Of a stretch of 5,107 nt of DNA, positions 4,739 through 5,107 are shown piece by piece. The stretch covers positions 1-5,107 of the forward strand of contig JAFKFF010000164.1 of assembly GCA_017307315.1 (NCBI GenBank). Reading direction: 5' to 3'. How positions within the stretch are numbered: position 1 is the first letter of the stretch; the number at the start of each line of letters is the position of its first letter. The stretch comes from Alphaproteobacteria bacterium. Its GTDB lineage: Bacteria; Pseudomonadota; Alphaproteobacteria; Micropepsales; Micropepsaceae. The notes beneath the pieces are model-generated. The model did no database searches. It had not been told where the DNA came from and saw only the letters and a program-made list of their open reading frames with translations. The position numbers and the translations under genes were made by a program.

Positions 4739-5107
4739 ATGACAGCGCTTTTGGTAATGACGGTCGCGGTCTGCGCGTCCGCGGCGACGATGCTGGGCGG
4801 GCTGGCCGCGCTCAGCCTGCGCGAGCGCCTGCCTCTGGTGCTGGGCTTCAGCGCGGGCGCGGTGATCGCGGTCGCCTTCTTCGATCTTCTGCCCGAAGCG
4901 CTGGCGCTGGATTCGCATCCGCCCCGCGTCATCGTCACGGCGTCCGCCGTGGGGTTCTTTCTCTATCTGCTCTTCGACCGGCTGGTGAGCGGGCGGGGCG
5001 CGCCCGCCGACAGCAATCCCTGGCGCGGACGCATCGGCGCCGGCAGCTTCTCCGCGCACAGCCTCCTGGACGGTTTCGCGGTGGGGCTTGCTTTCCAGGC
5101 CGGCGAA
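4739..5107 (+). CDS. ZIP-family divalent metal transporter, N-terminal part (3' end outside window)
   Basis: The frame is open from ATG 4739 to the window edge, 123 codons. A purine-rich AGGAGAGAGG ends 8 nt upstream and serves as ribosome binding site. Hydrophobic segments fit transmembrane helices at about residues 3-25, 33-55 and 64-82, with a fourth starting near 100, in the ZIP arrangement. Helix 2 ends with FFDLLPEAL (47-55), a typical ZIP motif. Helix 4 carries HSLLDGFAVG (107-116), at the place of the metal-binding HNxPEG of canonical ZIPs such as ZupT. The loop between helices 3 and 4, often His-rich in the family, is short and has no histidines. ZIP proteins import Zn2+ or other divalent metals into the cytoplasm; the actual metal cannot be read from this part. 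Full-length members have about 8 helices, so roughly half is missing. No convincing promoter was found in the 228-nt divergent spacer for this direction. Confidence 0.85.
   Translation, partial: MTALLVMTVAVCASAATMLGGLAALSLRERLPLVLGFSAGAVIAVAFFDLLPEALALDSHPPRVIVTASAVGFFLYLLFDRLVSGRGAPADSNPWRGRIGAGSFSAHSLLDGFAVGLAFQAGE

Noticed and set aside
4511..5059. Long upstream extension of the exported 136-aa protein frame, running antisense through the ZIP gene
   Set aside because: The ribosome binding site and signal peptide place the start at 4510; the extension is low-complexity antisense coding over a recognisable ZIP transporter.

Overview
This window looks like an ordinary chromosomal housekeeping stretch from a high-GC alphaproteobacterium. 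That placement is an inference from the strong G/C preference at third codon positions, the psd-pssA gene pair typical of Alphaproteobacteria, and the alphaproteobacterial look of the PSD and PssA proteins. Nothing in the sequence fixes the genus. No mobile element, CRISPR array, tRNA or rRNA is visible, and no gene is broken; the two genes at the window edges are simply cut off.

Layout from left to right. The 3' 40% or so of a Kup-type potassium transporter gene (+) enters at the left edge and stops at 782. It converges on rlmI (-), a 23S rRNA m5C methyltransferase gene. The 123-nt gap between them is almost filled by an elaborate nested inverted-repeat structure that can be drawn as a three-way junction (789-906). 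Upstream of rlmI is a divergent spacer with two short perfect hairpins, one of them over the rlmI start. A small gene (+, 99 aa, unknown function, predicted beta-rich) follows and ends in a strong hairpin that lies only 19 nt before psd. Next is a tight two-gene unit, psd-pssA (+): phosphatidylserine decarboxylase (TTG start) and CDP-diacylglycerol-serine O-phosphatidyltransferase (GTG start), overlapping by 4 nt. pssA converges with a 10-nt gap on a small gene (-) for an exported Tyr/Gly-rich protein that carries an 18-bp in-frame tandem repeat. A divergent promoter region follows, and the window ends inside a ZIP-family metal transporter gene (+).

The genes work together clearly only in psd-pssA: PssA makes phosphatidylserine from CDP-diacylglycerol and serine, and Psd decarboxylates it to phosphatidylethanolamine, so one transcript would carry the whole branch. 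The other genes (K+ uptake, rRNA modification, divalent metal transport, two small uncharacterised proteins) have no evident functional link.

I did not find a convincing new multi-gene system. The items most worth a second look are the structured 789-906 element, the hairpin sitting on the rlmI start, the hairpin between the 99-aa gene and psd, and the two small proteins of unknown function.
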